Assembly (NCBI GenBank): GCA_900708905.1
Contig: CAADRB010000070.1
Location: forward strand, 153,846 to 217,845
Length of the DNA: 64,000 nucleotides
Source: Hymenolepis diminuta
Lineage: Eukaryota > Platyhelminthes > Cestoda > Cyclophyllidea > Hymenolepididae
Direction of reading: 5' to 3'
Numbering within the stretch: the stretch's first letter is position 1; each line of letters starts with the position of its first letter. Position numbers and translations under genes: made by a program. The notes under the pieces were generated by a model. It did no database searches. It saw only the letters and a program-made list of their open reading frames with translations, and was not told the origin of the DNA. Of this stretch, positions 36,901-47,812 are shown piece by piece.

Positions 36901-39900
36901 TAGCAGGGTTCCGGTAAATACGAAGAACTTAAGTCAGGATATCAGAAGAGTTTTACTCATCCCACATCTAGATCCAGTTCATTGCAGTACTGACAGTATT
37001 TCTTTAACGACAACAATATCTCTTTATTTAGCTCCAACATTATTTACTTCCAAAGATAATGTAACTATTTAAATAATTAAAATCTATAGTGTTACTCATT
37101 AAAAGACTCCATCATCCGGAAAATTACAATACTTCAATCAAGCTACTCTGCTGAACGAAAACTTTCAATAGAGAGAAAATTTAATAGTCTCTGCTTAATT
37201 CAAAGAGAATGCATACATAATTTGACAATTAAACGTCAGATGGAGTTAGGGCCTTTATTTTCACTCTGGTCCAACAACTGCCGTTGTATTTGTGTCTTCA
37301 TCTCTTCCGTCATAAATTTAGCACACAAAGTGGAAGTGGGAGAATATTTAGGAGGTAGGGAGAGAGGCCAGAAACAATTAGGAATTCCGGACAATTAATT
37401 AAGCATTAAATGGGCAGTCTAATATCCCACTCTTCCTTCTCACACCCAATCGCCCTCCACCACCCACACCTACCTTCAATTTCCAGCTTCCCGACAGGTG
37501 AGTCTCGCAGTGTATACCAATGAGGCATGAATTATGACCCGGTTGGGACGACTGAAGTTATTTACCTTTATTACTGGTGCACACTAGGGACACACGCAGT
37601 AGTAGTGCTGATAATTGACGTAAATGCCCCCCGTCTGCCAGTGAGTAATGACAACCTAGCATCAGATAACTGCCTAAACTTGCCTTCCCAGACCATATTT
37701 AAATCAAGTTGATATTTGTATTCAAAATTAATGAGCTTTAATCCATAGATGCTATGTTTATCAATGAAAAATGTAATTGAAATTCGTCAATGCGGAACGA
37801 TGTCGAATCAGAATGCTACTCAGGATCAGCTCTTGAACCTAAGAGCCTAAGTCCTTGTCTTAAGGCAATTCGCGCTAAAACGGTGTGCAAGTGTTTGTGA
37901 AAAAGAAAGCAATGCTCTTGTACTGTCGACAAGATCAGTGTTCTTTTGAAGCTGTGATCAAAAGGGACTTCAGTTGTTTAAGTTTCCGTTGCTTTAGACC
38001 TTATGAAAGGTATTGTAGTGATGTCAACCTTAACCTCGATATCGAATTCAGTGCGATCTCTTCAAAAGATCTTTTAAAAAAACGGCACATGTTCTCCTGG
38101 GTGAGAGGAGAAGAAGGAAATATCCCGATTCCCATTGATCAATTTCCGAAGCCCCTCCTCCTCTGCTGAAGCTATGCATCCCCTAACCCGATTAGTACAT
38201 TGTAGACTAACCTTAATAATAAACGGACATATATATAGTACAGAAAGACTTGCTGTGATAGGACATTTAATGGGATAGTTTTACGGACATTTAATTGGTC
38301 AGATACATCACTCGCTGACTACTTAAAGGCCCGCGCGTGTGGCAGCATCCTGTCCCAGTTCTCGTCGCTATTAGCATGTCTTATAGATGGGACAGTACGC
38401 TCATGGATTAAACTCCATAACTTCTTTAACCGACCTTCATTCTTCCATTTCAGAGAATGGAGTTAACAACCTCGTAGAATTCTATGGTATTGCTAATCAT
38501 CAGGGGACATCAGCTTTTCCCCATGGTTTCCCCTTCGCACTGCCGGTGCATCGACTTTCACCTAATACTGGACTCCATCATAATATGCAACATCAAATTG
38601 GACCCCCTGGTGCTAATGGAAATGGTAGTAGCAGTAATAGTGGATCAATCGATTTGAAAGCAAAGAAGGCTCGACATCGGTACGCCGTTATCCGTATTTG
38701 TCTTTAAATTTAATTAAATGTCTTGACATTTTGAATTAGAAATTAGAAAAATCAGTTTTAACGAGAGATGGCAAATGCTAAACTTTGTACATTTGATTAT
38801 TCCGCAAGCGAGTGTTCATTTTATGTGGACTGTATTTTGCTATATTTGGTGTGTAATTATTTATCAAAAATTTTCGCTTATCCAACATTGACTTTAGCAG
38901 CATTGGTATTTCACAGTATAAATTTTTCATACGTAAAAGTCTGGAATTTTGTCTTCTAGAACAACATTTTCCGTCTATCAGCTCTCAGTGCTTGAAGCCG
39001 CCTTTGATGTGTGCCCTTATCCCGATGCTCTAACTCGCGAAGATATCGCCAGTCGCTTGCAATTATCGGAATCCCGAGTCCAAGTTTGGTTTCAGAATCG
39101 TCGTGCGAAATGGCGGAAACAAGAGGCTGATGGTAGCAATCCAAACGGTGTTCACAGTGTCAGTCCACCTGGAGGACTTGGTCCCTCAGATCCAATCGAT
39201 TATACCTCCGGCACTTCTCTTGTTCGTAGGAAACGGCTCGCAATGTCCGATGAAAGCGGTGGGGGTGAACAGGATAATCAGAGCCCCATTGGAGCAAAAC
39301 GACTTGCTTTCTCTGTGAACAGTCTAACAGAAGCTGAAGAAGACCTCAGTCAACGTGCTGATATGGCCATCGCATTTACACAACAGCAAAATCAACTCAG
39401 TAAGTCGATCCTACCGAGTCCTTATCGATTCGGATTGCGGTGCTGTTAGTAGTTATTCTACTTGAGTTTCGTTCCACAACATAATCTCTGAAGTCAATAA
39501 AATTAGTATAGAGTTCAAAGGTATGACTTCTAATAAAACTAATTAATTTAAGGTCATGTAAATTAATTCTCGAGCTCACATACGTAAGGTCACCGCTGAA
39601 ATAAGAAGGCCTTTGACCTTATGTTAATTTAAAGTTTATCGTCAACTGATTAAGTAATTAAAGGGTCGTTTTGGTGAAAGCGTCCTTAAATTTAATTAAT
39701 GGTGAGGTGCAGATCTTACAAACCAGTCATAGCAAATTTTTTCCCAATTCAAAAAAATTTTTTTCTTGCCCTATTTCTCCGCAGAAAATTGTCCATAAAA
39801 TCTGCTCCATATTTAAAATTAATTTTTTTTGTAAATTACTTTTTATTTAATTGTATCAGATTATACAAGACCAAATGTCAATTAAATTAAATTAATTTGA

Positions 39901-42106
39901 CTAATTTCATTTGGGCTAAATTTTATTTCTTTATTAAGCGTGGGCTTAATGTATCCAGTGCGTAAAATTAATATCGACTCACATGAAAATACGTTTAGTT
40001 GTAATTCTATTAGATCAGTTAAAAAATAAAATTTCTTTTTTTGTTTTCAGAAAAAAAGAAAGATTTATTAGTGCTTTTAATCTTTAAAATGTAGGAACTT
40101 TTATCATAATTGCCAAAAATATTGTCCTTGTAGTTTTATTCAGTAGGCAAATTTAATTCGGGAGGTATTTTGGTGAGAAAAAGTCTCCCAAAGTTTATTA
40201 GTCTAAGTCCATTACTGGTTTAGACAGCGCGTCAGCATTAATTAATTAGTTAGTTAAGGGTAATCGAATTAGCGGTTGCTCGCATTTAATTAAAGCCTGA
40301 ATGTCTAAAGCCTGGACAGATTGAGGGGGAAAGAGAGAGAGAGAGAGAGCGAGCTAGCGAAGGAGACAGAGAGCGTACTACTTAGAGTAGAATTAGTGGG
40401 GGATTGAATTTAATTATCGAAAATATCTGCTCAGACAGCTTGCACTGATATACAGTAACTAAGATTTACAGTTAATTAAAAATGTCCCCTTAGTAACTCA
40501 GCTTGGGAGGGCGAAATTTGTTTGATTAATTTCTGAAATTGAATTATATTAACATCTAATAAGTAGAATGGCTATCCATTGTGATTGAGGTTGAAAATAG
40601 AGGTTTCTGTGTATCTTGAATTAGGTTAAATAGTTTAAGTGGCGCAGTAGTTAACACACTGATCTGCGAGGCCATACGCCAGAGGTCGATACTCTTGGTG
40701 CGCATCAAATTACACCGTTCAAGTCAGATTGATAAATAGGACGACACAATAGATTTTTTACCCGTGTACTGGAACAAGTGCTGGAAAAAACCGGAGGTCA
40801 ATGTAAACATTTGTTAGATCGGACGTCATGGGATCAGATTTAATCGGCCAACATCCAGTGATGTGTGAGCAACAGCATTGGTTAATTCTAGTTCATAAGA
40901 CGAGTCGTTAAATGTTTCGTGAAATCAGTCATGAAATAACTCCCTCTATTCAAGTTAAATTTCATTAATATTTCTAAGTCTCCAAAACGGATTTTGGAGT
41001 TAAATAAATATGATAAACATGTATCACATTTTTGCAATTCAGTATTAGTCACATTCAGAATAAACCATACTCTATGGAAACTGTTCCATAAAGCGTATGC
41101 TGAATGTACTGGATGTCAATTAAAAGAACTGATTAGTAATTGTGACCCTCACAATACTTTGTATCTCAATGGACTTGAGAACAATCATTGTATAAGAAAT
41201 TCAGACCTTTTCTGAAATTCCGTAATCTGAATAATGTCACTAAATAAAAGTTGAAGAGATTAATATATGTATATTTTTCACCTGAATAACGAAACAGTTC
41301 TAAAATTTTAAGTAGTCAGTTCAGGAAGCTGTCTAGCTAGTATTATTATATTAGCGAAATTACTCATTCCAGAAAGCCAGTCTGATTAATACTAACTTGA
41401 TGGTCAATTCTTCAAAGGAAAGTTCCGACAGGCTCTCATATTGAGGGAGAGGGGAGAGAAGTCAATATTGTAATAATCCTTATAATAATTATGATAATGA
41501 TAATTAAAACACCATTGATTGGTCGTAAACCACCAGCACGTTGAGAGAGATAGGTAGGTAGTGATAAAATTTTAATGTCTCTCTATCCTCTCTCTTACTA
41601 CTGCTCTAAATGGCTCCCACCAATAACTACCTTCCTTCTCTATTCATACTACCATTAACAGTCTAACCACGTCTCTCCCTAACCTAGCATAATCAGTTAT
41701 TCAAGGCGTAAAATTAATGCTGAGTTCTTCTCTTTCAGATGGAAATTTCCTTCGCTATCTCTGCTCCCTCTTCCAACAGAGCAGCCTCGTTGGTAGCAAT
41801 GGTCCAGTGTTACCACTTGTTGATAAAGTGCCCATTCCTTTGCCGCAGTATCCCTTTCCTTCACCTCCTCGAGTTGATTTGCCTTCAACCGTTTCCCCTA
41901 ATTTAATTGTTCCAATTAATCACAACATTCTTTCTGCGCCAACTACCCAATCGAAAGTCTTCACTGAAGAAGAAGACCAAGTACTGAAAACTCATGCCAC
42001 TTCTAACAACGGAATGTTGAATAATAATCTGGACTCACAGTATCAAATTGCCAAGAGATTCTTGAATAATTTAATTTCCCAGAAAGTAAAATGTGATAAC
42101 GAATAG
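30659..42106 (+). CDS. Paired-like (PRD-class, Q50) homeodomain transcription factor, four exons
   Basis: Spliced model 30659-30935, 38454-38679, 38960-39399, 41739-42106: 1311 nt, 436 residues plus a TAG stop. Every junction is GT-AG and phases agree (1, 2, 1). The start is the first ATG after an in-frame TGA 12 codons upstream; its context is weak at -3 (T) but has G at +4. In order: a Ser/Pro-rich N-terminus; an octapeptide-like segment QIFNGLMF (42-49); a proline run (50-59); a Gly/Ser/Asn stretch just before the homeodomain; the homeodomain at about 164-223 with R5, L16, F20, W48, F49, Q50, N51 and R53 all present; and a long C-terminus without a recognisable OAR motif. Family knowledge: a nuclear, DNA-binding regulator, with Q50 favouring TAATYNRATTA palindromes when dimeric. 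PYPD together with [18 protein letters not shown] points to a Repo-like member; Arx or Alx relatives are the alternative. The homeodomain call is firm, the subfamily is not. Confidence 0.9.
35720..35751 (-). other. Minus-strand G-quadruplex motif in intron 1
   Basis: The + strand has C runs of 5, 3, 7, 4 and 3 separated by 1-4 bases, giving at least four G tracts on the minus strand. A (TC)9 tract follows at 35767-35784. On the transcript this would be C-rich, so any effect is at the DNA level. Confidence 0.6.
35767..35784. repeat. (TC)9 dinucleotide repeat
   Basis: Uninterrupted TC microsatellite within intron 1. Confidence 0.9.
38454..38679 (+). CDS. Homeobox gene exon 2 (linker and first residues of homeodomain)
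   Basis: The acceptor is a pyrimidine tract ending TTCCATTTCAG. The exon encodes [12 protein letters not shown], then a His/Pro/Phe-rich stretch, a Gly/Ser/Asn run, and the basic start of the homeodomain (KKARH). It ends CG|GTACGC; the two leftover bases join A at 38960 to make Arg 5 of the homeodomain. The intron therefore splits codon 5 of the homeodomain, upstream of the usual paired-class intron near codons 46/47. Without splicing the frame would run only ten more codons. Confidence 0.82.
38680..38959 (+). other. Intron 2 of homeobox gene
   Basis: A 280-base AT-rich intron, GTACGC to TCTTCTAG, interrupting homeodomain codon 5. Nothing else is visible in it. Confidence 0.82.
38960..39399 (+). 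CDS. Homeobox gene exon 3 (homeodomain residues 6-60)
   Basis: The acceptor TTGTCTTCTAG precedes ACAACATTTTCC (Thr-Thr-Phe-Ser). The exon encodes helices 1-3 of the homeodomain, ending [17 protein letters not shown] Ser/Gly/Pro-rich segment follows, then a basic patch (RRKRLAM), an acidic patch, and a second basic patch (GAKRLAF), ending in a Gln-rich QQQNQ. The donor CTCA|GTAAGT at 39399/39400 is a perfect U1 match. Retaining the intron would add 16 codons and then stop, giving a short alternative C-terminus. Confidence 0.92.
39550..39620 (+). promoter_or_regulatory. Cluster of three nuclear-receptor extended half-sites
   Basis: AAGGTCA occurs at 39550-39556 and 39586-39592 on the + strand and at 39614-39620 on the minus strand (read as TGACCTT). 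Each is preceded by T/A-rich bases (TTAAGGTCA, GTAAGGTCA, ATAAGGTCA), the form bound by monomeric receptors of the FTZ-F1, ERR or ROR type. The last two form an 8-base inverted pair (TAAGGTCA and TGACCTTA). A TAATTA-like AATTAATT sits between the first two. Binding is an inference. Confidence 0.4.
40332..40349. repeat. (AG)9 dinucleotide repeat
   Basis: Uninterrupted AG microsatellite in intron 3. Confidence 0.9.
40636..40800 (+). mobile_element. tRNA-derived SINE copy in intron 3
   Basis: A-box-like TGGCGCAGTAG at 40640-40650 and a B-box-like GGTCGATACTC at 40684-40694, with spacing close to a tRNA, followed by TTGGTGCGCATCA, which parallels the post-B-box segment of the other copies. The 3' end is unclear. 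RNA polymerase III would read the + strand if active. Confidence 0.5.
41739..42106 (+). CDS. Homeobox gene exon 4 (C-terminus and stop)
   Basis: The acceptor TTCTCTTTCAG ends at 41738. The phase-1 join gives Asn, then [15 protein letters not shown]. The exon continues with a Pro-rich region ([19 protein letters not shown]), an acidic stretch (FTEEEDQ), and ends with [15 protein letters not shown], which could form an amphipathic helix; it does not match the OAR motif of many paired-like proteins. The stop is TAG at 42104-42106. Without this exon the protein would end in intron 3, so I favour its inclusion, though transcript support is not available. Confidence 0.78.
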
Positions 42107-42111
42107 TCATA

Positions 42112-42148
42112 CTCACTTACTTACCTACTGACTGACTTGCTTACTTTC
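42112..42148 (+). repeat. Degenerate TTAC/CTGA tetranucleotide repeat in 3' UTR
   Basis: Runs such as CTTACTTACC and CTGACTGACTTGC directly after the stop codon. Confidence 0.5.
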
Positions 42149-42641
42149 TTAATTTTCTTCAGTACATTCCAGTGTAAAAATGTACCTAAATATTTACCTT
42201 GAGTGGGCAAAATTCTGAGCTCTGTTAAGTTTACCGGTTTAGCTGATTTTGAAGCTGTAAATATTAGCTTTTATCTGCATAACACTCCATTAAAATGAAA
42301 ATTTGAGTGATGTAACCACTTATTCGTTAAGCTCAGGCAGTTTTAGATATTATCCCTTTTCTGACATCAGACAGCTTAGAGCTAGATCGGGAGATAGGTG
42401 ACCATGAAACTGTAAGAGAATCCACATCTCCGTTCATGAAAATCAACGCAGTTGTTCCCAATCGTCTTGAAAACCATTCTCCAATCAAGTAGACTTGTCA
42501 CGAATTCTGAGGATGCCAAGGATAGATCAGAACTCGGGCTCTGGAGATATCCTTACCTTTTTCCCTATTTGGTAATATAAAAGTCCACATGGCATTTGTA
42601 AAGCGAATATTAAAGGACCATTTTGATCATATGAGCTTAAT

Positions 42642-42647
42642 AATAAA
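42642..42647 (+). terminator. Candidate polyadenylation signal of homeobox gene
   Basis: This AATAAA lies 536 bases after the stop codon. The intervening 3' region starts with a degenerate TTAC/CTGA tetranucleotide repeat (about 42110-42148). Other signals may be used; no transcript evidence is available. Confidence 0.3.
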
Positions 42648-45600
42648 TGATTACGCTATCTCATCTCTTCTATGCTAAAACGGTAAATATCGAATATCAT
42701 GAACCACTGGGAGAACAAGTGAGTTGAAGTGGTGAAATACCGAACTTTCTTGATCAAAAAGGCTGGTCACAACACACGGAACGGCGTAGATAAAAATTGC
42801 TGCAGTCCGGGATTCGGATCATAAAATTTTAACTTCGGAGCGTGAGCTATTCGTTCTTGAAGTGCCGTACAGTCTGAATCAAAAAATCAGGTGAAGCAGG
42901 ACTCTGAAATCTTGACGTTGCTCTCAGCGTCTTCCTACTCCCCTCCCTTCTCTCATCAATTGAATTTTCTGTTAACCGACTTTAGTTATTCCCCAAAATT
43001 AAGAATGCAAATATTTTGTATTGCTGACAATTCCTCGAACGCCCATGAGTCCTACTAACTTGAAAGTTGGTCATGCAAACGCTCTTATTCTTTGCGCTAT
43101 CAGATGTGTACTTTCATATTCCTGCTTCAAGGCTATTTAACGAACCGAAGAGAAAATGTCTCTGTGAATATAACCTTCAGAACGAAATCAAAGCTGGCAA
43201 AGAATTTTACAATATAGAGGGATCTCATATAGTATCACAAAGCTCTTTACTAAGTGTACAATAGTTTGCAAGCTGCGCACCCAACTGTTCAGTTGGTGGA
43301 TTTTGTATGATTTTTAAATAAATGGATTTACTATCTTCATTTCCAATATGTAAAAATCATGTCCCTTTATTTTAACGAGAGATTGAGCATAAATACCAAT
43401 TGAGACTGGAAGTGAGAAGTGAGAGATGCAGATTTGAGGAATAGCTATGATAACGGAGTTGCAGGTAGCACCGCAGTTAGACAGAGACCGATATGATGCC
43501 AATTCCATCTAAGGAGGCCCTGGGGAAATAAGAGACGAGATGAAGAGTGTCGAATTAATGGTTTACTGGTCATCGTTTCTGCTTAACGTGCAAGATTGGT
43601 CGAGTCCAACAAACCATTATTTTCCTTCATGCTGCCTTAGAAAGCAGTTTTATGAGAAGTGAGTGGAATTTCATAGTAGATTAATGACAGGTGCGGGAGG
43701 ATCTTGATTAATACAAGTTTACTGGTTCGAACTGAGGGATTAATTAATGAAAGGTATCACAGTGAAATTTTGACATTCCTAAGTATAATAATGGCTGAAT
43801 TGAGGGAAAGGAGAATAGGATAGTATGTGTGAGGAAATCTGGTTTATGAGACTAGTGCCCTAGGCTCTGAGAAAGAAGACAGGTCCGAAGATAAAACCCA
43901 GTGGTCGGTAGCTTACTGCTGTTACCTGCACGACAATCAATGAAGAAACATGAGAAGCACGTAAAAGTAAAGTAGAGGCATATTTGAATGAGTGAAATGA
44001 GTACCTTGATGCCACAACCAATGAAGGATATGCAACTCGGTGGTGAAGTGTGTGATTCGGATATGACAGGCCCTGGGTTCAGGTAGATATGCTTGCACAG
44101 AACTTTTATAGCCTTCATATGATGATAAGTTTTGAAGTAAATGGGCACATAAGCATAAGTTGGTTTGTTTACTCACAAATATATGGTGAGGCGCAGCAAC
44201 GTGAAATGGGAAATGCAAGGAAAGTACAAATACTGTACGATTAGACTCTTTGCCCTTAGTAGGGAATTATAATTTTCTGAAAATGTTCTAGAAGCACTGG
44301 CAGTGTACATCAATTTAAGCCCGATACTGACGGGATAAAAATCTAGACGAAATGTGAAGAATTACATTCATATTATTATGTGATTTAACATTAGGAAAGG
44401 CTATTTGTTAAATCGTTTTTACAGATTGGCTTGATTTACTAAATTACGTGACTCCAATATTCATGTCACAAGACTTTACTTGTCCCAATGTGTCAAGTTA
44501 TTAATTGATGAATGCTGACCTCTGAGATGCCGTTTATGTTAATATTAACAGTAAATTAGAATGTTGAGCATAAAGATTTGAGCACCTCAAATCTACACTT
44601 TGAAATAAGATCACTCTATCTTATCGGGTTCTCAAACGATTATTCCAACAAGGGGCAGAATTACTCCTTTTCAACTTGTTTCATTTTGGTAAGATTCGTT
44701 ACAAGTCAATAGCACCTGATCTCCGAAACAACTTTACCATTACAATTGTGGTGTAAATTTTTGAATAAAATTTTAAATATTTCTTTCTATTACGAAAAAT
44801 AACACAAATCAATTAGGGTTAAAGTAAGAAGAAGTATGTTTCTAATGCTATATGGAAGTACATTTAATCCTATAGGGAGTAGAATATCATGCCCGCCGTT
44901 AGGTTTAAGGAAAATTTGAGCAAGTCTCACTACTTATTAATGTACTCGTAAATACTATTCAATTACACTACACCGTGCCTACTATAACAATTCCGATGTG
45001 TAAATTTTAATTGATGCCAATTTGACAAATTTATTTATTCAATCTAATTAATGAAGCATTTATAAAATTCATTGGTATTATTGAATTCCTCCGATATTTT
45101 ACATTCCATTTGAAATATTGTATTAGAAAGACTGAGTGTTTGTTCGCTGGTGGTTTAATCGGGATATTCATACCAACCCAGTTTGATGTCTCGATATCAA
45201 ACTATTGTAGAGATCAGATTTTATTGGGTTATTAGGTGTGGTCAAAAGAGGGATTGTGAATACTGATTTCTTAAACCAAGATACACTTTCTATGGATTCG
45301 GCAAAACTCTTGAAACTACACTTACAGAAGTGAAGATATGAAAGTATTGTTCCTGAAGTATAAATAAGTCTTAGGCACTGCAATTGTGATTCGCGCTCCA
45401 TTTTTATTTAAATCTTCCGGATAACTGAATTGGGTATTGTATTTCAAGGCGATTGGACAGAGTTACACCGAATATCGATTTTTCCAAACGTAGATTTGCA
45501 TTTTTATTTAGGCATTTTCCTACCTCAGTCATTTTATACAAATCAGTTCTATTCAGAACGTGATCGAGAAGATACACAACCTCATTTCAATGCCGAGCAA

Positions 45601-45939
45601 GTGGCATAATTTAAAATTTGCTAGTAATATATTTGTTTTATTTAATTATGAATGACTCCCTTGCCGTTGTTAACTTGTTACATGCCAGTACGATAACAGT
45701 ACATATGAATGCGAATAACAAAAAATGCTGAAATGATATAAAATAGAATAAATTATATATTAATATTTAAATTAAATTAATTTGTTGGTTATTATTTAAT
45801 AAACCAATTTTAGTTAAATTAATTAATTCAAAATAATATTCACCTTAATTAATTAATTGCACATATCTCTTCGGCGGTACATATATTGAAATTGTAACGA
45901 TACAGAATGGATCAGCAAGGTCCACGTGCAAGGATGGCA

Positions 45940-46125
45940 TAGAAAATCGTGAAGCGTTCTCCATTCTTTGTGCGTTGATTACACATTAGTTCGATTCCCA
46001 TTGGCGCAGACTCGGACAATCGCTGTGGTTGTCTAGCTAATATAGAGGGTGACAAAAGTCTAGTCTCACCAGAGAGGTCCTGTGATGTCACTCTCTACTC
46101 AAAACGAGCATTAAAAAAACGTTTT
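45940..46125 (+). mobile_element. tRNA-derived SINE copy
   Basis: Perfect B-box GTTCGATTCCC at 45989-45999, followed by ATTGGCGCAGACTC. The tail shares the exact 14-mer ATGTCACTCTCTAC (46085-46098) with the copy at 47754. The body ends in an A-rich stretch (ATTAAAAAAACG). The A-box region is eroded. Confidence 0.6.
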
Positions 46126-47599
46126 CTTAAATGGGTCTAGAAGCTATTGTTATTAGCAATTAATCATGGATCTAATCAAATATTGTCTCAAGGTTCTCCA
46201 TTACATGTTATGCCACCGTCTCATAAATTTTACTATACCATTACGCCATGCTAATATTTATTCAATTATGAGTGTAATTACTTCCCAGGTTTGCCAATGG
46301 TCAATTTAAAGGTTCATTTACCTTTTTTATCGCCATGATTACGATATCTGTGACACACTCGCTTATATTCATTGTCACTGACTGTACCATTGCTGTCTGT
46401 TATTCCAATCCCCAATATATTCACCCTGTTATTCAATTCTTTGATGCTTTTAATTCCATTTGTGGGTACTGTATTATTACTATCAAAGCCTTAGCGGGAT
46501 AATTCAATTTAATATATTACGCGTCAGGACCAATTTCGTCTATGGCAGAATTCGAAATATTGCAATTTCTCATGCCAAAATAACTGTATTTCACTGAATT
46601 TTATCATGAGAAAGCATCTAAACACTGGAGCATAGCAAAACAATCAAGATAGAGTGGGCAGTGGGGTTGTAATAGAGAATAAGAGAATCGTACTTCATTC
46701 GAGTTTTGGATGCATCAATTAACCGTTATTATTTATGGGTTCGTTTCAGTTCATCACGTCATGATATTCCAGATTTCAGGTTTCGAGTCATATCCCTCAG
46801 TCCAAGATGCTTACAGCTTATTGACTATTTGATTAAATAGATATCATAATCTTGTCACCTTTACCTTGAAGAGCAATTAGCCAAATAATATTACTACAAA
46901 ATAGCCATCTAATAACATTTGTGTGGCATACATATTATCAATTTCGAAACAAAATAACATATTCAAGGGAGGGAGAAAGAGTGCATCAGAATGGAAGAAG
47001 AGCAAAACATTCACATTAGGAATAAAGAAAGGAAGGTCGAGCAGAGAAAGAGATCAAAGCCAAGATACTGAAGGATTCCTACTTCATTTGAATTCTAGAT
47101 GCAGTGAGACATTCTCTTTTTATCAATAAGGTCATGATTGGACTTCTAAACCCCTGGGAGCAATTATTTCTGGCTCGTCGACCAGGTGATTAAATTAAAA
47201 TGGCTGGTAATGTTACCTCTAGTTAGCACTACTATGCTAATCTCATCTACCCACTCTTGTCTGTAACTAGATGCAGGCAAATAAAGTGGCATGACTAACC
47301 ACTGAAATAAGTCAGCTGGTCAGCAAACTGAATATCGAGGAGGAGGAGGAAGTTAGTTCATGAAAAGTGAACAATCGAGCGTTAAGAAGTGAATATGGAC
47401 ATCTCATGGATTTCATTATTCAAACAAAGTTGCAGTGGATTTGGTTATTGTGCTCCTCCCATGATTAAAACTCCTCCAGGTTTTATTTCTGCATTAATGT
47501 ATAGTAATAGTACTATCCTAATAATTTCTTATCTACTTACAGCAGAAAGCAAATCAAGGAATGTAGCTACACCCTATTATTTCAACATTTGTGTCAGTA

Positions 47600-47812
47600 A
47601 ACAATTGGCCATCGTGCACGTCTGCCATGTCGGAGCTCACGAGTTCGATTTCCATCAGCGCACACTCAGTGAATGGAAGAGCCAACCTCACTGTCTAAAT
47701 TTGGCAAATGCAGGGGATAGCAGAATTCGAGTCTCTTACAAGACGGTTCTATAATGTCACTCTCTACCCAGTAGGAGGCTAGAAAATCCATTTTTTAATG
47801 GACTTGGAATAA
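47600..47812 (+). mobile_element. tRNA-derived SINE copy
   Basis: Head TTGGCCATCGTGCACGTCTG, then a B-box GTTCGATTTCC at 47643-47653 and CATCAGCGCACACTC. The tail 14-mer ATGTCACTCTCTAC (47754-47767) is identical to the upstream copy, as is the order of the intervening CGAGTCTC-like and GGTTCT-like motifs. A chance open frame (47389-47754) runs across it. Confidence 0.6.

Larger units (their letters stand above)
30936..38453 (+). other. Intron 1 of homeobox gene, 7.5 kb, regulatory-looking
   Basis: It starts GTATGT and ends TTTCAG. No conserved exon is visible inside. It alternates AT-rich filler with blocks rich in TAATTA/AATTAATTA and long pyrimidine or purine runs, notably at about 31550-31690, 32340-32520, 33190-33740, 34140-34450, 35690-36080 and 37230-37520. 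These blocks look like candidate enhancers. A minus-strand G-quadruplex motif and a (TC)9 tract lie at 35720-35784. An open frame at 37885-38169 is likely chance. Confidence 0.7.
39400..41738 (+). other. Intron 3 of homeobox gene, 2.3 kb
   Basis: GTAAGT to CTTTCAG. It contains three AAGGTCA half-sites (39550-39620), several TAATTAATTA motifs, an (AG)9 tract at 40332-40349, a SINE copy from about 40636, and a purine/pyrimidine-rich block at about 41440-41700 just before exon 4. Confidence 0.75.
42107..45939. other. 3' UTR and intergenic, no further gene recognised
   Basis: The first several hundred bases are probably the homeobox 3' untranslated region. Beyond that no exon is supported. Very AT-rich DNA with repeated AATTAATTAA lies at about 45730-45860. 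Confidence 0.5.

Noticed and set aside
37885..38169. Open frame of 94 codons just upstream of homeobox exon 2
   Set aside because: Ends 285 bases before the exon, has no domain, and cannot be joined better than exon 1, whose phase fits exactly.
43852..44218. Two overlapping minus-strand open frames
   Set aside because: Different frames, no domain, mutual overlap; chance.
47389..47754. Open frame of 121 codons
   Set aside because: Its second half is the SINE copy at 47600-47812, so it is not a gene.
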